Positions 63,107 to 64,000 of a stretch of DNA of 64,000 nucleotides are shown piece by piece (the first letter of the stretch is position 1; each line of letters begins with the position of its first letter). This DNA comes from Paracoccaceae bacterium (GTDB taxonomy: Bacteria; Pseudomonadota; Alphaproteobacteria; Rhodobacterales; Rhodobacteraceae), in assembly GCA_004153385.1 (NCBI GenBank), contig SDAL01000001.1, forward strand, positions 2,003,492 to 2,067,491, written 5' to 3'. The position numbers and the translations under genes were made by a program. Below the pieces are notes generated by a model. It saw only the letters and a program-made list of their open reading frames with translations, had not been told where the DNA came from and did no database searches.

Positions 63107-64000
63107 CTGTCAGATCTTTTCATAATGGAAGTCAGGAATTTACGAGGAGCGACGCGTCCGGCAAGGATCAGACCGGTCAGGAGGACCACGCCCGTCACCT
63201 GCACCCAGAGCACCGGCCAGAGGATCAGGACAGCGCTGCCACCGACTGCGAGGCGCGCGATAAGCCCCAACCGGCGCAGCGTCTGCCCGGTACTGGCCAT
63301 CGCGATCGCCGCCAGCGCCAGAATGCCGGTCAAGGTGCCCAGCATCGCCTGTCCCACGCCTTCGTCGAACAGCAGCCCGTGAAAGATAAACAGCAGCGGC
63401 ATGACGTAGAGACCCTTGCCGAAGATCATCGCCTTGAGGCCCGTCAGCGACGGGTTGCCCCCGGAAATGCTGGCGGCGGCATAGGCGGCCAGGCAGACCG
63501 GCGGCGTCAGCAGCGAATCCTGGCTGAGCCAGAACATGGCCATGTGCGCGGCCACGGGATTGACCCCGAGCGATATCAGCGCCTGCGCGCCGAAGCTGGC
63601 CACGATGATGTAGGACGCCGTCACCGGCAACCCCATCCCCAGAAACAGCGAGATCACGGCCAGCAGCGCGATGATCAGCAGCAGGTTGCCCTGCCCCAGC
63701 ATGTTCAGCGACTGCGCCATGGCGACGACAAGGCCCGAGGTCTCTACGCAGGTGACGATGATGCCGGCGCAGATCAGCACGGCAGCGGTCGGCAGCAGCG
63801 TGCGGAAAGTCTCGGCGCAGATGTGCGGCAGTCGCGCCGCCCCGATCCGCTGGGGGCCGAACCAGCTGCAGACGATCACAGCGGCGCAGGACCAGCCGGC
63901 GGCGTAGACCGGCGAATAGCCGACAATCAGCAGGCCCACCAGCAGCACAATGGGGCCGACGAAGGACAGTCCCTCGACGAGGTTGATCCGCTGGGCAGGT
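63103..64000 (-). CDS. TAXI-type TRAP transporter fused permease, C-terminal part (cut by window edge)
   Basis: The frame is open to the right edge and ends at 63103, giving the last 298 residues or so of a larger protein. It has at least seven hydrophobic helices, with the DctM-type motif FLGMGLPVTASYIIVASF and SQDSLLTPPVCLAAYAAASISGG. This is the fused 4TM-12TM permease of TAXI-TRAP systems, which with a periplasmic TAXI protein imports carboxylates or amino acids using the sodium or proton gradient. The binding protein would lie beyond the edge. It overlaps the PhzF gene by ATGA, so transported substrate and PhzF/RidA chemistry are likely linked. Confidence 0.88.
   Translation of the reverse strand, partial: PAQRINLVEGLSFVGPIVLLVGLLIVGYSPVYAAGWSCAAVIVCSWFGPQRIGAARLPHICAETFRTLLPTAAVLICAGIIVTCVETSGLVVAMAQSLNMLGQGNLLLIIALLAVISLFLGMGLPVTASYIIVASFGAQALISLGVNPVAAHMAMFWLSQDSLLTPPVCLAAYAAASISGGNPSLTGLKAMIFGKGLYVMPLLFIFHGLLFDEGVGQAMLGTLTGILALAAIAMASTGQTLRRLGLIARLAVGGSAVLILWPVLWVQVTGVVLLTGLILAGRVAPRKFLTSIMKRSDR

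Overview
The window looks like chromosome from a marine alphaproteobacterium of the Roseobacter group (Rhodobacterales). This is inferred from gene content and style, not from a database search: G+C-rich coding, a full ectoine synthesis cluster with a dedicated aspartokinase beside an ectoine hydrolase, taurine-pyruvate aminotransferase next to a MocR-type regulator, PutA with a divergent Lrp/AsnC regulator, ccmF-ccmH, a TAXI-type TRAP permease, and housekeeping metG and pheT. Genes are tightly packed, many with 4-base ATGA overlaps.

Layout. 1-4.4 kb: start of a chemoreceptor (cut by the left edge), then an aminotransferase / semialdehyde dehydrogenase / Lrp-AsnC set resembling DoeD-DoeC-DoeX of ectoine catabolism. 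4.6-7.3 kb: an SDR plus a GH15 glycosidase. 7.4-13 kb: MocR regulator divergent from tpa, a LysE exporter and metG. 13-15.6 kb: LysR regulator and MATE exporter. 15.7-23.3 kb: a ten-gene thiamine operon (thiD-O-S-G-E-F-Y-tenA-thiZ-X) led by a textbook TPP riboswitch. 23.6-30.6 kb: ectA-ectB-ectC-ask on one strand and ectR, then doeA plus an M20 deacetylase, on the other, so synthesis and breakdown of the same osmolyte meet at one locus. 30.7-35.4 kb: small entericidin, membrane and zinc-finger genes around pheT. 35.9-42.4 kb: putA with its Lrp-type regulator, then ccmF-ccmH.

From about 42.4 to 61.7 kb the window is accessory in character. It begins with decayed genes: a broken conserved hypothetical, a GmrSD/DUF262-type restriction gene with a one-base frameshift, and a heavily eroded type ISP restriction-methylation helicase. 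Next come AraC/SDR/hydrolase genes, then fragments of an IS1182-like transposase at 51.2 and 61.1-61.6 kb that bracket a 9-kb segment. Inside that segment are a DUF1348/TetR pair under a perfect 17+17 palindrome; a compact operon of an ATP-grasp ligase, a YdhS-like FAD/NAD(P) protein and an AbrB-type membrane protein, divergent from a LysR regulator with a palindromic T-N11-A box; and an SmvA-like drug exporter with its TetR repressor. The window ends in an operon of TAXI-TRAP permease, PhzF-like and RidA-like proteins.

The best candidate for an undescribed system is the LysR / ATP-grasp / YdhS-like / AbrB module at 53.7-58.6 kb. Its three operon genes overlap by 4 and 1 bases, and the combination suggests making, oxidising and moving a small amide- or peptide-like compound. 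I know of no described pathway with this set.
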